Origin: Paraburkholderia diazotrophica
Lineage (GTDB): Bacteria; Pseudomonadota; Gammaproteobacteria; Burkholderiales; Burkholderiaceae
NCBI RefSeq assembly: GCF_900108945.1
Contig: NZ_FNYE01000001.1
Span: forward strand, 248,001-312,000
Length of the DNA stretch: 64,000 nt
Direction of reading: 5' to 3'
Of the stretch, positions 46,769-54,436 are shown one piece after another (the stretch's first letter is position 1; every line of letters starts with the position of its first letter). The position numbers were made by a program, and so were the translations under genes. The notes under the pieces were generated by a model. That model did no database searches. It saw only the letters and a list, made by a program, of their open reading frames with translations, and had not been told where the DNA came from.

Positions 46769-46823
46769 TGACACCCCAGTGTTTTCTCGTTGTTTCGATG
46801 ATTCGTTGTGCTGCTTCAGTCAT
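46749..46823 (-). CDS. Possible 24-residue micro-ORF
   Basis: MTEAAQRIIETTRKHWGVNE (then four more residues) begins with an ATGA overlap on the stop of the previous gene and runs into the DUF4224 start. A short amphipathic helix with no Arg/Ala shadow bias. The coupling and context support translation, but nothing else does; it may only couple ribosomes to the next gene. Confidence 0.3.
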   Translation of the reverse strand: MTEAAQRIIETTRKHWGVNEHRDE

Positions 46824-47191
46824 GCAGTGAGACTCTCCGGCCATGCGTATCCGTGCTCGCGCCAACACCGATGACAAAGTTGCGGTGCGATGCCACCTTC
46901 TCGATCGCGATCCCACGAGGCCAGGCCGGCATGCGCGCCAAATGCACGGCCGCAGCCTGTGCAGGTGTCGACGTAGATGTCCTCGTCGTCGCAGATTTCG
47001 CAGTTGTCGCAATACAGGCGCCCATGCGGGCATGCGTCGTCGAAATCGTCCCAGCTGTCGTCGTAATACCGCTCGTCATCGTCCCATCCGCCTTCGATGT
47101 AGCTGGGATGCCAGTCGAAAGGTTGCTCGAATGCGGCTGCAAGGCGCCGCGAGAGCATCGAGGCGCGCGCTGCGATGTGTCGGACCTTCAT
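46820..47191 (-). CDS. Phage protein with Cys-rich (zinc ribbon-like) C-terminus
   Basis: A 123-residue protein. The middle is strongly acidic (WDDDERYYDDSWDDFDDACPHG), followed by CDNCEICDDEDIYVDTCTGCGRAFGAHAG and a final CHRCWREHG. Four C-x2-C pairs suggest two zinc-binding knuckles. Start ATG 47191 overlaps the DUF5131 stop. Found in the early leftward region of phages of this type; function unknown. Confidence 0.75.
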   Translation of the reverse strand: MKVRHIAARASMLSRRLAAAFEQPFDWHPSYIEGGWDDDERYYDDSWDDFDDACPHGRLYCDNCEICDDEDIYVDTCTGCGRAFGAHAGLASWDRDREGGIAPQLCHRCWREHGYAWPESLTA

Positions 47192-48159
47192 GCCGCACCT
47201 CGCGGGAATTCGTCATGCGTGCGGCCGTCGAGATGGCGTCCGGCGGCGCGCTTGCCAATTCGATACAAATCGGGCTCGTCATCGACGTGCCCGTAGCTCG
47301 CGAGACTTTCTTCGCCGAACATCCAATCGTCTGCGAACCAGTGCGCGGTCTTCACGACACCGGTTTGCCGCCCGACGTTCTCCCCGGGAGTCCATTCGCC
47401 CCATTGCTTGAACAGAAACGGCACGCCTGCCTCGGCACACTGATCACGCACATCTCTGGCCCAATTCGGATGCATCGGCCTCGCGCCGGGTCCGCTTTCG
47501 CCGCCGCAGATCACCCAATCGATGCCGCTCTGGATCATCCACGGCTGGCAAATCGAAGCACCGCCGCCCTGCGGTAGGTCGGGCCCGGGCATGGGTCGCT
47601 CAAGATCGATCGGCCCGAGCATTGGCTCGATGGAGAGGAAGTGCACGCGCGCGGGCACAGCGAGCAGCTTCGGGATGTCGCGGTCGGCCTCTGCCTGATT
47701 GACGACCGTCGCGCCGAGCCAGACGTTGTGGCGTCCCGCCAGCCAGTCGTGCGAACGGGCGCGTGCGACCATCTCGAAAACGTTGCCGATGCGCTTCGTC
47801 AGCAGCAGCCAGTCAAGATTCGGCGTGAGTTCGATCAGGTCGAACAGATCGCGACGCCAGATCGGATCGACGGCGTTGTCGAAGACGTCGGCGAGCGATG
47901 CGCAGAACACACGCTGGCGACGGCCGTGCTGCGCGAAGAACTCAGCGTGCGCCTTGTTCCATTGCAGCGGCTTGCGCCAGTTCGCAACCGACGTGCGCCG
48001 GCGCGGCGCGCCCGGCCCCCAATTGATCGCCGTGCCGCCGGCGAAGCGCGCGTTGCGCGTCTCGGCGTAGCAGTGATCGCAGCCGGGCCCGACCTTCTGG
48101 CAGCCTTCCCACGGATTGAACGTGTGATCGGTCCATTCGATTTTGCTGTTCTCGCTCAC
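47188..48159 (-). CDS. Phage Gp37/Gp68 family protein (DUF5131, radical-SAM-like)
   Basis: A 323-residue protein: KIEWTDHTFNPWEGCQKVGPGCDHCYAE is the family hallmark, with three cysteines C20, C27 and C30 (C-x6-C-x2-C) like an iron-sulfur cluster site. Then VFCASLADVFDNAVDPIWRRDLFDLI, LDWLLLTKRIGN, and WVICGGESGPGARPMHPNWARDVRDQC. These proteins are widespread in phages; the reaction is unknown, though a radical-SAM or related fold has been proposed. Complete length. Confidence 0.9.
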   Translation of the reverse strand: MSENSKIEWTDHTFNPWEGCQKVGPGCDHCYAETRNARFAGGTAINWGPGAPRRRTSVANWRKPLQWNKAHAEFFAQHGRRQRVFCASLADVFDNAVDPIWRRDLFDLIELTPNLDWLLLTKRIGNVFEMVARARSHDWLAGRHNVWLGATVVNQAEADRDIPKLLAVPARVHFLSIEPMLGPIDLERPMPGPDLPQGGGASICQPWMIQSGIDWVICGGESGPGARPMHPNWARDVRDQCAEAGVPFLFKQWGEWTPGENVGRQTGVVKTAHWFADDWMFGEESLASYGHVDDEPDLYRIGKRAAGRHLDGRTHDEFPRGAA

Positions 48160-48740
48160 GCCTTATCTCCCTTCTCTGCGGATGCCGCGATAGCAGCGTC
48201 GATTGCGTATTTACCAACGTATCCACCACCTAGATTGATAAGCGTCCCATCGTCGCGAACGCGGCAGAATACGAACGGGCCGGAATAGACGTGACGCCAG
48301 CGCTCCGCATCCTTCGCCATCGCGCTGTCAGCGACAGGGGCGGCGCCGTCAGTGATGAGCTTGGCGACACCATCAACCTTTTCGCGATCGCCGAAGACCA
48401 TTAAGCCTGGGCCGACGCGGAGAATCACTTCCTCGGGCTTAACCAGCAGCCGCGTTCCCGGCTCCGCGCCATTGGCAGCGATACGGGCTTCGAGTTCGGC
48501 GATGCGCGTTTCGAGCTTCTTCGCGTATGCGCTGATGCCTCGCGCCGTCCAGCCGCCGTCGATCGCGTCTTGCGGCAGGCCGTCGAGAATGCGCTCAAAC
48601 TCGGCAATGCGTGCGAGAAGCGGCGTGGTCGCTTCGGCTTCGATAGCGTTGGCGAACTCGTACACGCGCGTCGAGTAAATGCCGCCGGCGGCGTTGCGCC
48701 GGCCGTCGTTCGCGATCAGGTCGATCAGATCTTCAGTCAT
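48156..48740 (-). CDS. Phage hypothetical protein
   Basis: A 194-residue protein. Residues 25-90 look like a coiled helical region (IEAEATTPLLARIAEFERILDGL, YAKKLETRIAELEARIAANG). The C-terminal AERWRHVYSGPFVFCRVRDD followed by GGYVGKYAIDAAIAAS is a segment often present in phage proteins of variable architecture. Overlaps the genes on both sides by four and eight bases. No function assigned. Confidence 0.75.
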   Translation of the reverse strand: MTEDLIDLIANDGRRNAAGGIYSTRVYEFANAIEAEATTPLLARIAEFERILDGLPQDAIDGGWTARGISAYAKKLETRIAELEARIAANGAEPGTRLLVKPEEVILRVGPGLMVFGDREKVDGVAKLITDGAAPVADSAMAKDAERWRHVYSGPFVFCRVRDDGTLINLGGGYVGKYAIDAAIAASAEKGDKA

Positions 48741-48993
48741 GGTGTCCTGCCGGATATATAAAGTTCGGATCAGTCGCCCACATCTTGTGCTGCGCCTGGG
48801 CGTTGCCGCTATCGATCTTTGCCTTCAGCGCTGCCGCCGCATCGCATAGCCGGTTGTAAGCCTCGACGGTGCCGAGCTGCGTTTCGAGGTCGCGCATGGT
48901 CCCCCACAGTCCGTATTCGCACGGCCGCATGATGCGGCGCGGTGCTGGTCGGCTGGTGGCCCCCTGAACCGGGAGCTGCTTCACGTCAGCCAT
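48733..48993 (-). CDS. Small phage hypothetical protein
   Basis: An 86-residue protein from ATG 48993 (MADVKQLPVQGATSRPAPRRIMRPCEYGLWGTMRDLETQLG). Most of it is a single helix with an N-terminal flexible part. Overlaps the flanking genes by eight bases each. The longer frame to 49083 is the shadow of the next gene. Function unknown. Confidence 0.65.
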   Translation of the reverse strand: MADVKQLPVQGATSRPAPRRIMRPCEYGLWGTMRDLETQLGTVEAYNRLCDAAAALKAKIDSGNAQAQHKMWATDPNFIYPAGHHD

Positions 48994-50092
48994 TGAATTG
49001 CTCCGATTCGCGCAGAAGGTCGCGGAGTGCTTCCTTCTCTTCCTCGGCGGTTTCGAGCGCATTGCCGGAATCGAAGACGCCACCCACGAGCGACCATGCC
49101 GATGCGAACACCTGCGCTTGTTCCATGATCTTGTCGACCTGCTCGCCAGTCAGACCTTGCTTTTGCACAGGCTTATCCACCGTTTGTGTGGATAACTGCA
49201 CTGTCGTGGTTTCGCGCAGAACGTTCTGAACAAGCGTGCCGATCACTGCCGTTGCGGTTGGGCTGAAACCCGAGTCTTTGCAGGCGGCAATCAGCAGATC
49301 AACCTGATGACCCGTCAGCGACGCATTCGGCTCCCTGGCTACAGGCGTGGTCGACGCGTCGTGATGCCAAAGGAATGCGCAATAGGCCGCAACGTCGCGC
49401 GGGTCGCCCTTCTGCACATGCCGCATCAGTTCAGCCCGGCACTCGTCCATCCAGTCATCACGCAGCCAGTTGTTTGAGTAGCCGTACTTGCGCTGAGCCG
49501 CCAGCAGTTTGTTCGCAAGCGAGCGGGCGAACCGCCGCACGAGCTTAGCCGTGTCCGGATGCAACTCGTCCGAGATAACCGGCTCACTGGCCGCCGCCAA
49601 CGATGCACGCGCCTCGGCCGCGCGCTTGATCTCGGCGTTTGCCACATCGTCGATGTGGCGTTCAGCCAGTTCGGCGGCCTTGTCACGCGAAAAATAGTGC
49701 TGGTAGTGCTCGCGAACCAGCTCACGAAAACTCAGGCGCGGAACGCCCAGCGTGTCGAATTGCGGTCGCGCATCCCAAAACGCATCGTCGGCCACATCCA
49801 TCGCATCGACGGCTGGCGCCACTGCTGCGGGAGTGGCGGAAAACACTTCGCCCTCGACCGGTTCTGTGGGTTCTTCGAAGCCTTGGATGCCGCCGCACAA
49901 CGCAGCGCGCGCAATGCTCCCGTCTTCGATCATCGTGCAGTCGTCGTCGCGCTCACTGAACAGCCAGTTTTGCGGCTCTCCGCTGACCGTATCGAACTGC
50001 TGCTGATCGGCGTCGATGTTGAAATGGTGGCCGTGGGCATAAAAGCGGAGCGCGTCGAGCACAGCGGCCGGAATGGTTTGTTTGGTAGTCAT
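48986..50092 (-). CDS. Phage hypothetical protein, modular
   Basis: A 368-residue protein. The N-terminal part (ALRFYAHGHHFNIDADQQQFDTVSGEPQNWLFSERDDDCTMIEDGSIARAAL) and the C-terminal GLTGEQVDKIMEQAQVFASAWSLVGGVFDSG onward are pieces shared by many phage early proteins, separated by a central acidic linker. It appears intact. No catalytic motif seen. Confidence 0.7.
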   Translation of the reverse strand: MTTKQTIPAAVLDALRFYAHGHHFNIDADQQQFDTVSGEPQNWLFSERDDDCTMIEDGSIARAALCGGIQGFEEPTEPVEGEVFSATPAAVAPAVDAMDVADDAFWDARPQFDTLGVPRLSFRELVREHYQHYFSRDKAAELAERHIDDVANAEIKRAAEARASLAAASEPVISDELHPDTAKLVRRFARSLANKLLAAQRKYGYSNNWLRDDWMDECRAELMRHVQKGDPRDVAAYCAFLWHHDASTTPVAREPNASLTGHQVDLLIAACKDSGFSPTATAVIGTLVQNVLRETTTVQLSTQTVDKPVQKQGLTGEQVDKIMEQAQVFASAWSLVGGVFDSGNALETAEEEKEALRDLLRESEQFNG

Positions 50093-50121
50093 GGTTATCG
50101 TTGTCCTTGCGGTAGATCAGA

Positions 50122-50307
50122 TCAGGCGCGGCTAGCGCGCTTGACGGCTTCGATAGCGAGTTGCGCCAGCGTGCCTTTCTCGTAGGTCGTCGAGCCCACC
50201 TGCACGCGTTCCGTCAGGCGCGGCCCGATCATCGCGCAGTCATGCATCAGCGCGCAGCTCGCGGAGTCGATGCAATCGCTCGGTTGTTTGCACTTCACAT
50301 CAGACAT
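50122..50307 (-). CDS. Small phage protein
   Basis: A 61-residue Cys-containing protein from ATG 50307 (MSDVKCKQPSDCIDSASCALMHDCAMIGPRLTERV). GGAGGAACT directly before the ATG is a strong ribosome-binding site, lying inside the end of the DpdA-like gene with a 13-base overlap. Four Cys in the first 30 residues might bind metal. Function unknown. Confidence 0.7.
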   Translation of the reverse strand: MSDVKCKQPSDCIDSASCALMHDCAMIGPRLTERVQVGSTTYEKGTLAQLAIEAVKRASRA

Positions 50308-51050
50308 AGTTCCTCCGCCGTAAAAAGGCCTCGTTGCGCCGGTTCCGGCCGGCTGTTGATTCGCTCGGTCCAGCGCTTTGCCTCGCGCCAGTCGTTTCCG
50401 TTTCTTCCCTGCTTGCGCGCCGAGTAGCTCCACGCCATCGAGTCGGCGGTGTGCAGCAGTTCCCGCACAATCCACGACGACAGCGCCGTCGACTTCAGCC
50501 CGAACCCGTGAAGCCGCAAATCCGGCCGCACTGCCTTGATCGCCATCAGCACCCGCTCGATTGCGCGGGGGTCACCGTTGCGCTTGCACACCGACCCGAC
50601 TCCAACCCACGCACCTTGCGCCAATCGATCGCCATACATCTCGATGTGCCGCACGTAATCCTCTGGGTCGTAACCCTGCAACACCGGCAGGATGTAGACG
50701 CCGCCGACGTCGCACTTCACCAGCGCGTCATACCGTTCGATCGTGAGCTGCTGGTGTTGCTCGATCGTCATGCCTGTGATCTTCAGCATGTGCGCTTCGC
50801 ACATATAGTCCTGCGCTACCGCCGCCAGCAGATTCCCGTTCGTCGACCAGCGCTTGATCTCTGCCGCGTAGACCTCGACGCCTTCCGGGTAGCCGCCGTG
50901 GGTCAGGATCGTGGTGAACGCGCCGCTGTCCATGATCCAGTCACCGACCGCGAATCCCGACTTGCGCTTCGCCAGCCGATTTTTGCTGATGAACGCCGCG
51001 TCGAAGTGCTGTGCATCGGATGGTTGGTGAAGCCCCGTGAAGAACCGCAT
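50295..51050 (-). CDS. DpdA/queuine tRNA-ribosyltransferase-like phage protein
   Basis: A 251-residue protein. WIMDSGAFTTIL (Asp41), AQDYMCEAHM (Asp81), VYILPVLQGYDPEDYVRH, WVGVGSVCKRNG, LRLHGFGLKS and HTADSMAWSYSARKQGR are in the order and spacing of short phage-type DpdA proteins of the TGT superfamily. These insert 7-deazaguanine derivatives into DNA. The two Asp match the TGT catalytic pair in position. No preQ0 synthesis genes are in the window, so it may use the host's queuosine precursors, or act differently. Neighbours are a C5 methyltransferase and a PP-loop protein. Confidence 0.65.
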   Translation of the reverse strand: MRFFTGLHQPSDAQHFDAAFISKNRLAKRKSGFAVGDWIMDSGAFTTILTHGGYPEGVEVYAAEIKRWSTNGNLLAAVAQDYMCEAHMLKITGMTIEQHQQLTIERYDALVKCDVGGVYILPVLQGYDPEDYVRHIEMYGDRLAQGAWVGVGSVCKRNGDPRAIERVLMAIKAVRPDLRLHGFGLKSTALSSWIVRELLHTADSMAWSYSARKQGRNGNDWREAKRWTERINSRPEPAQRGLFTAEELCLM

Positions 51051-51053
51051 GCG

Positions 51054-52022
51054 TCAGATCACTTCGAGTGCCGCGCGGATAAATTCCGCTGCCGGGCGCG
51101 GGTCGATGGCGTTTCCGATGGCGCGCAACTTAGCCACTCGGGCGGGTATCCCATTTCCCAGCCAGCGAACTCGGGGTGGAGGGAGCCGCCGCCACTTTCC
51201 ATCGGGGCATTCGACGTATTGGCAACCGTCGATACCTGCGACGGCAGCGGCGAACCCCCGGCTCCGAAACTCATGTTCGGTCCACCCTTCTCCCCATCCG
51301 AAGCCCGGATCGTCGACCACATCGCGAGCACCACGTTCTGGAGCGTCACTTGAGCTTTCGACCCATCCGGGCGGCGTCCAGACATCGACGTTCCTTGAGG
51401 AATGGTCTGGCCGCCGCTCGGTGTCGTAGCAGTGGGATATAGAGCCAGCAGGATCTTGCGAATTGCCACTTGTCCCGCGCTGTTGCCGGCCTCGTTGTAG
51501 CCGTCGCGCGCCGGCGCGTTGCTGGGCATCGTGGGCCATAAACCAACAACGATCCCGAAAGTGCTCCGCACCTGCGCTCGCGGCTTCGATAGGCATTGCC
51601 CCCACGGCGTATCCCAGCGCTTCCAGGTTATGTCGCACGAGACCGAGCCAGTCAGTCGCTGCCGCAACCTGTTCTCCAAAGAGGATTGCAGGGCGTCGCT
51701 CCTTGATGAGCCAGTACCACGCAGGCCAGAGGTGTCGCGGGTCATTAAACCCAAGTCCTTTGCCTGCGACGGAGAAAGGTTGGCAAGGACAGGAACCGGT
51801 CCAAACAGGTCGGTCATCCGGCCATCCGGCGACTCGAAGCGAACGCGACCATCCGCCAAGGCCGGCGAAGAAATGGCACTGCGTGTAGCCTCGCAGGTCA
51901 TCAGGTCGGACATCTTCAATGCTCCTTTCGTCTACGTCGCCCGGCGCGATGTGCCCGGCGGTTATCAGGTTGCGCAGCCACTGCGCGGCGTATGGGTCGA
52001 TCTCGTTGTAGTAAGCGGGCAT
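51054..52022 (-). CDS. Phage DNA C5-cytosine methyltransferase
   Basis: A 322-residue enzyme from ATG 52022 (MPAYYNEIDPYAAQWLRNL). Motif I FAGLGGW (52-58), motif IV GSCPCQPFSVAGKGLGF with catalytic Cys80, then ILFGEQVAAA for motif VI (E-x-V), HFRDRCWFMAH for motif VIII, and IGNAIDPRPAAEFI for motif X. Between VIII and X the chain is short and looks low-complexity, because that DNA also encodes another protein. It would methylate cytosine in phage or host DNA and may protect from restriction. 14 bases after the PP-loop gene. Confidence 0.9.
   Translation of the reverse strand: MPAYYNEIDPYAAQWLRNLITAGHIAPGDVDERSIEDVRPDDLRGYTQCHFFAGLGGWSRSLRVAGWPDDRPVWTGSCPCQPFSVAGKGLGFNDPRHLWPAWYWLIKERRPAILFGEQVAAATDWLGLVRHNLEALGYAVGAMPIEAASAGAEHFRDRCWFMAHDAQQRAGARRLQRGRQQRGTSGNSQDPAGSISHCYDTERRPDHSSRNVDVWTPPGWVESSSDAPERGARDVVDDPGFGWGEGWTEHEFRSRGFAAAVAGIDGCQYVECPDGKWRRLPPPRVRWLGNGIPARVAKLRAIGNAIDPRPAAEFIRAALEVI
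51059..51913 (-). CDS. Overprinted phage protein nested inside the methyltransferase gene
   Basis: A 284-residue frame lying wholly inside the methyltransferase gene, same strand, other frame. ATG 51913 has AAAGGAG at the ideal distance (eight bases), written inside methyltransferase codons DERSIEDV. The protein is Ser/Thr/Trp/Pro-rich: SPSQAKDLGLMTRDTSGLRG, SLENRLRQRLTGSVSCDITWKRW, RSTFGIVVGLWPTMPSNA, and a C-terminal LHPEFAGWEMGYPPEWLSCAPSET. I recognise this as a widespread phage family with the LNPxFVxWLMGYPxxW ending, not as random shadow. Function unknown. Both frames look selected. Confidence 0.75.
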   Translation of the reverse strand: MSDLMTCEATRSAISSPALADGRVRFESPDGRMTDLFGPVPVLANLSPSQAKDLGLMTRDTSGLRGTGSSRSDALQSSLENRLRQRLTGSVSCDITWKRWDTPWGQCLSKPRAQVRSTFGIVVGLWPTMPSNAPARDGYNEAGNSAGQVAIRKILLALYPTATTPSGGQTIPQGTSMSGRRPDGSKAQVTLQNVVLAMWSTIRASDGEKGGPNMSFGAGGSPLPSQVSTVANTSNAPMESGGGSLHPEFAGWEMGYPPEWLSCAPSETPSTRARQRNLSARHSK

Positions 52023-52036
52023 CGGGTCAAGTCGTA

Positions 52037-53158
52037 TCAGGCGGCGCTGTCGCAGAGTCCGTAGGAGGAAGCGCAGCCCGTTGAATCGGTGACGTCTGCT
52101 AGCAGGTCGTATTGCCGGCCGCCGCGCGTGGTCTTCGCCCACTCGACGCGGGCGCGGATGTTCAGGGCGGCATACACCTTCCGGCGATCTGCCGCGTCGT
52201 GGCCGTCCGAAAAGAAGGTCGAGAACCCACGCTTCGAGCACATGCCGACGATCAACTCCCAGCCTTCGATCCGGTCGATGTGCTCGGGATCGCGTCGCGA
52301 AATCTCACGAAGACCGTCCTTGTTCTCGTTGATGCATGGGTTGCAACCGACGCGCGACCGGCCTTCGCGGTACAGCGGATTGAGCCGGACGCCGCGCTCA
52401 AGTGAGAACTGGATAACCTGTGCTGCGGTGTCTTCGACGATCGGCCGATAAATGTACATACCGCGTCCGACACGCTCGAACACGCGCGCATTGCGCCGGT
52501 TATGCGATTCATCACGTCGAACACCTTGCCAGCTGACCACGTGGTATCCGGCATCGACCAGATCGAGTTGATAGGCGACGGCCATGTTCCGCTTCAGCTC
52601 TTCCGTGCAAAACTGAGCCTTCCGCGAGGGGAAGCGGCCTTTCCACATGCAGAGGTCGAGGAACGCATTCCCGCTGGGGTACATCACCGATAGGGCGCGA
52701 CGCTTTGCCTTGTTGCTCCAACGCACCTTTCGGCCGCCGTCCCAGCCCATTTTCTGGATCGGCCTCCAGTCGATCGGCTCGCCGTCCTCGTCGTCCTCCG
52801 CGTAGACTGGGACCAGCTTGAGGGTGCCGTCCGCATTCTTGAGATAGACCGGCCTGCCGTAGCGATCGACCTTCGGGACACGCTTGTATTCACGTCGGGT
52901 ACGAAGGTCTCGGGCGATGAACACACGTTTTGCGGCCAGCTGCGCGGTGAAGTCAGCTTTCAGCCGGTCAATGCGCACACCGGTCGTCTGCTCAAGATAG
53001 TCAAGGTGCGCATACACATGATGGTGCTCGTTATCGGTGTCGCAGAAGATCGCGCGGATCGACTCACGCGGCACGCGCTCAACAGCCTTTAGCAGCACCT
53101 TCTGGCTGTCCTTGCCGGCGGAAATCGAGACCACGTGGATGACGGGCTTTTTGCTCAT
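52037..53158 (-). CDS. PAPS reductase-like PP-loop phage protein
   Basis: A 373-residue protein from ATG 53158 (MSKKPVIHVVSISAGKDSQKVLLKAVERV). SISAGKDS is the PP-loop; AIFCDTDNEHHHVYAHLDYLEQTTG, then CMWKGRFPSRKAQFCTEELKRN and RSRVGCNPCINENKDGLREI match phage proteins of the PAPS reductase/DndC branch. These activate a substrate by adenylation with release of pyrophosphate. In phages the product is unknown; DNA sulfur or base modification is one idea. GAGAAGGGT precedes the ATG. Confidence 0.85.
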   Translation of the reverse strand: MSKKPVIHVVSISAGKDSQKVLLKAVERVPRESIRAIFCDTDNEHHHVYAHLDYLEQTTGVRIDRLKADFTAQLAAKRVFIARDLRTRREYKRVPKVDRYGRPVYLKNADGTLKLVPVYAEDDEDGEPIDWRPIQKMGWDGGRKVRWSNKAKRRALSVMYPSGNAFLDLCMWKGRFPSRKAQFCTEELKRNMAVAYQLDLVDAGYHVVSWQGVRRDESHNRRNARVFERVGRGMYIYRPIVEDTAAQVIQFSLERGVRLNPLYREGRSRVGCNPCINENKDGLREISRRDPEHIDRIEGWELIVGMCSKRGFSTFFSDGHDAADRRKVYAALNIRARVEWAKTTRGGRQYDLLADVTDSTGCASSYGLCDSAA

Positions 53159-53168
53159 ACCCTTCTCG

Positions 53169-54077
53169 TTATGCGATTTGTTTGCGGATGGCCGAGGCGC
53201 GCGTCTGCGAGCAGCCAAGGTATTTGCGGATCTCAGTCACGGTCGCGCGGAGTCGCCCTGCGGCAATCTCAGCGGCGACGCGGGTAACGTCATCGACGGT
53301 CGTTTCGGGCGCCGCTTTCGGTTCGGTCACAGGCTCGGTCACGGCGTTACCGTGTTCGGTGACTACCGTTACTGCCGCGCCAGTATTGGGTTTGAGCGAT
53401 TCGACCGGGCGCAGCGCGAGCAGCCAGCAGAAGCACGCGACTGCTTCGAGTACTGCCGCGAAAGCGAGACCGGCGAGCAATTCGACGCGACCTGACGGGA
53501 GGCCGAACGCGGTCAGCATGCCGGTCACGGGATCGGTTACGGCAGCGGCGCGCGCGGCGTCGGCGCGGTCCTGCGCGGCTTCCTGACGCTTCGCCTGTGC
53601 TGCTTCGGCATCGATCGCATCCAGCCGCGCGGCGAGGCTCGCGCGCTCGATCCGAAGGCTCGGGCACGGCTCGGCGCATCGGCGCTCGGTCACACGGGCA
53701 AGTTGCGAGACGATGACGGCGCGGTCAGCGGCGATGACTGCGAGACTGCGACCAGTTGTGGCTACTGCCGGTACTGCTGCGGCACGCACCTCGCCAGCAT
53801 GCTTCTGAGCCAGGAGGAAAAAGACCGCATGCCCGTAGCAGGTAGCCGCCATGCATCCGATCCAGAGCAGGGCGCCGACAATACGGATGCGCCAGCCGTG
53901 CGAACGGATCAGGGCAGGGAGCAGGTGAGCGGCGACAACCAGCACGACGCCGACGGCGATCCAGAGCACCCGCTCGATCACGAATCCTCCCCGCTGCCAG
54001 CCCGCCATAACGGACAGACACGCAGCAGTCACGGTCGCAGCGCCTGCGAGTAATGCCGGTTGCGCTCTCATTGGCAT
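53169..54077 (-). CDS. Phage membrane protein with C-terminal helix-turn-helix
   Basis: A 302-residue protein. Three N-terminal hydrophobic segments (about 7-25, 36-55, 64-92), then a coiled coil (RIERASLAARLDAIDAEAAQAKRQEAAQ), another membrane segment (about 198-222), a V-T-E-P linker and a C-terminal region VAAEIAAGRLRATVTEIRKYLGCSQTRASAIRKQIA that looks like a helix-turn-helix. The combination is known from phage and plasmid proteins but without function. Start 54077 or ATG 54071. Confidence 0.7.
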   Translation of the reverse strand: MPMRAQPALLAGAATVTAACLSVMAGWQRGGFVIERVLWIAVGVVLVVAAHLLPALIRSHGWRIRIVGALLWIGCMAATCYGHAVFFLLAQKHAGEVRAAAVPAVATTGRSLAVIAADRAVIVSQLARVTERRCAEPCPSLRIERASLAARLDAIDAEAAQAKRQEAAQDRADAARAAAVTDPVTGMLTAFGLPSGRVELLAGLAFAAVLEAVACFCWLLALRPVESLKPNTGAAVTVVTEHGNAVTEPVTEPKAAPETTVDDVTRVAAEIAAGRLRATVTEIRKYLGCSQTRASAIRKQIA

Positions 54078-54080
54078 GAC

Positions 54081-54434
54081 TCAGGCACCCGTAGCTGCAG
54101 CGATGGCCGCATCGACACCTATCGCGAGCGCGTGAAAGTCGATACCGCCGAGGACGCCGCCGTGCTGGTCAATGATTCGGCCGCACATTGCCTTGCACGC
54201 GTACAACTTCTCCAGCATCAGCGGCGATGCCGCGATCAAGCGTGCGTTGGCGTCGATCTTCGCGTCGTTCCAATCTTCGGAAACAACGAGTGCGACCACT
54301 TGGCCGTTTGCGTGCACGGGCGCCGACGTCGTCAACGACACAGAGTCGTTGTTCGCGTGCCAATCGTGCTCGCAGAAATACATGCCGCTTTCGTCTTTCG
54401 CCGTCCAAGGGCCCGGTGTGTGTTTTGTGCTCAT
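54081..54434 (-). CDS. Phage hypothetical protein (KHTPGPW family)
   Basis: A 117-residue protein from ATG 54434 (MSTKHTPGPWTAKDESGMYF). The KHTPGPW start, NDAKIDANARLIAASPLMLEKLYACKAMCGRIIDQHGG and a C-terminal ALAIGVDAAIAAAT are typical of a phage protein found across many temperate phages. Function unknown. It is two bases from the next gene's stop. Confidence 0.85.
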   Translation of the reverse strand: MSTKHTPGPWTAKDESGMYFCEHDWHANNDSVSLTTSAPVHANGQVVALVVSEDWNDAKIDANARLIAASPLMLEKLYACKAMCGRIIDQHGGVLGGIDFHALAIGVDAAIAAATGA

Positions 54435-54436
54435 GC

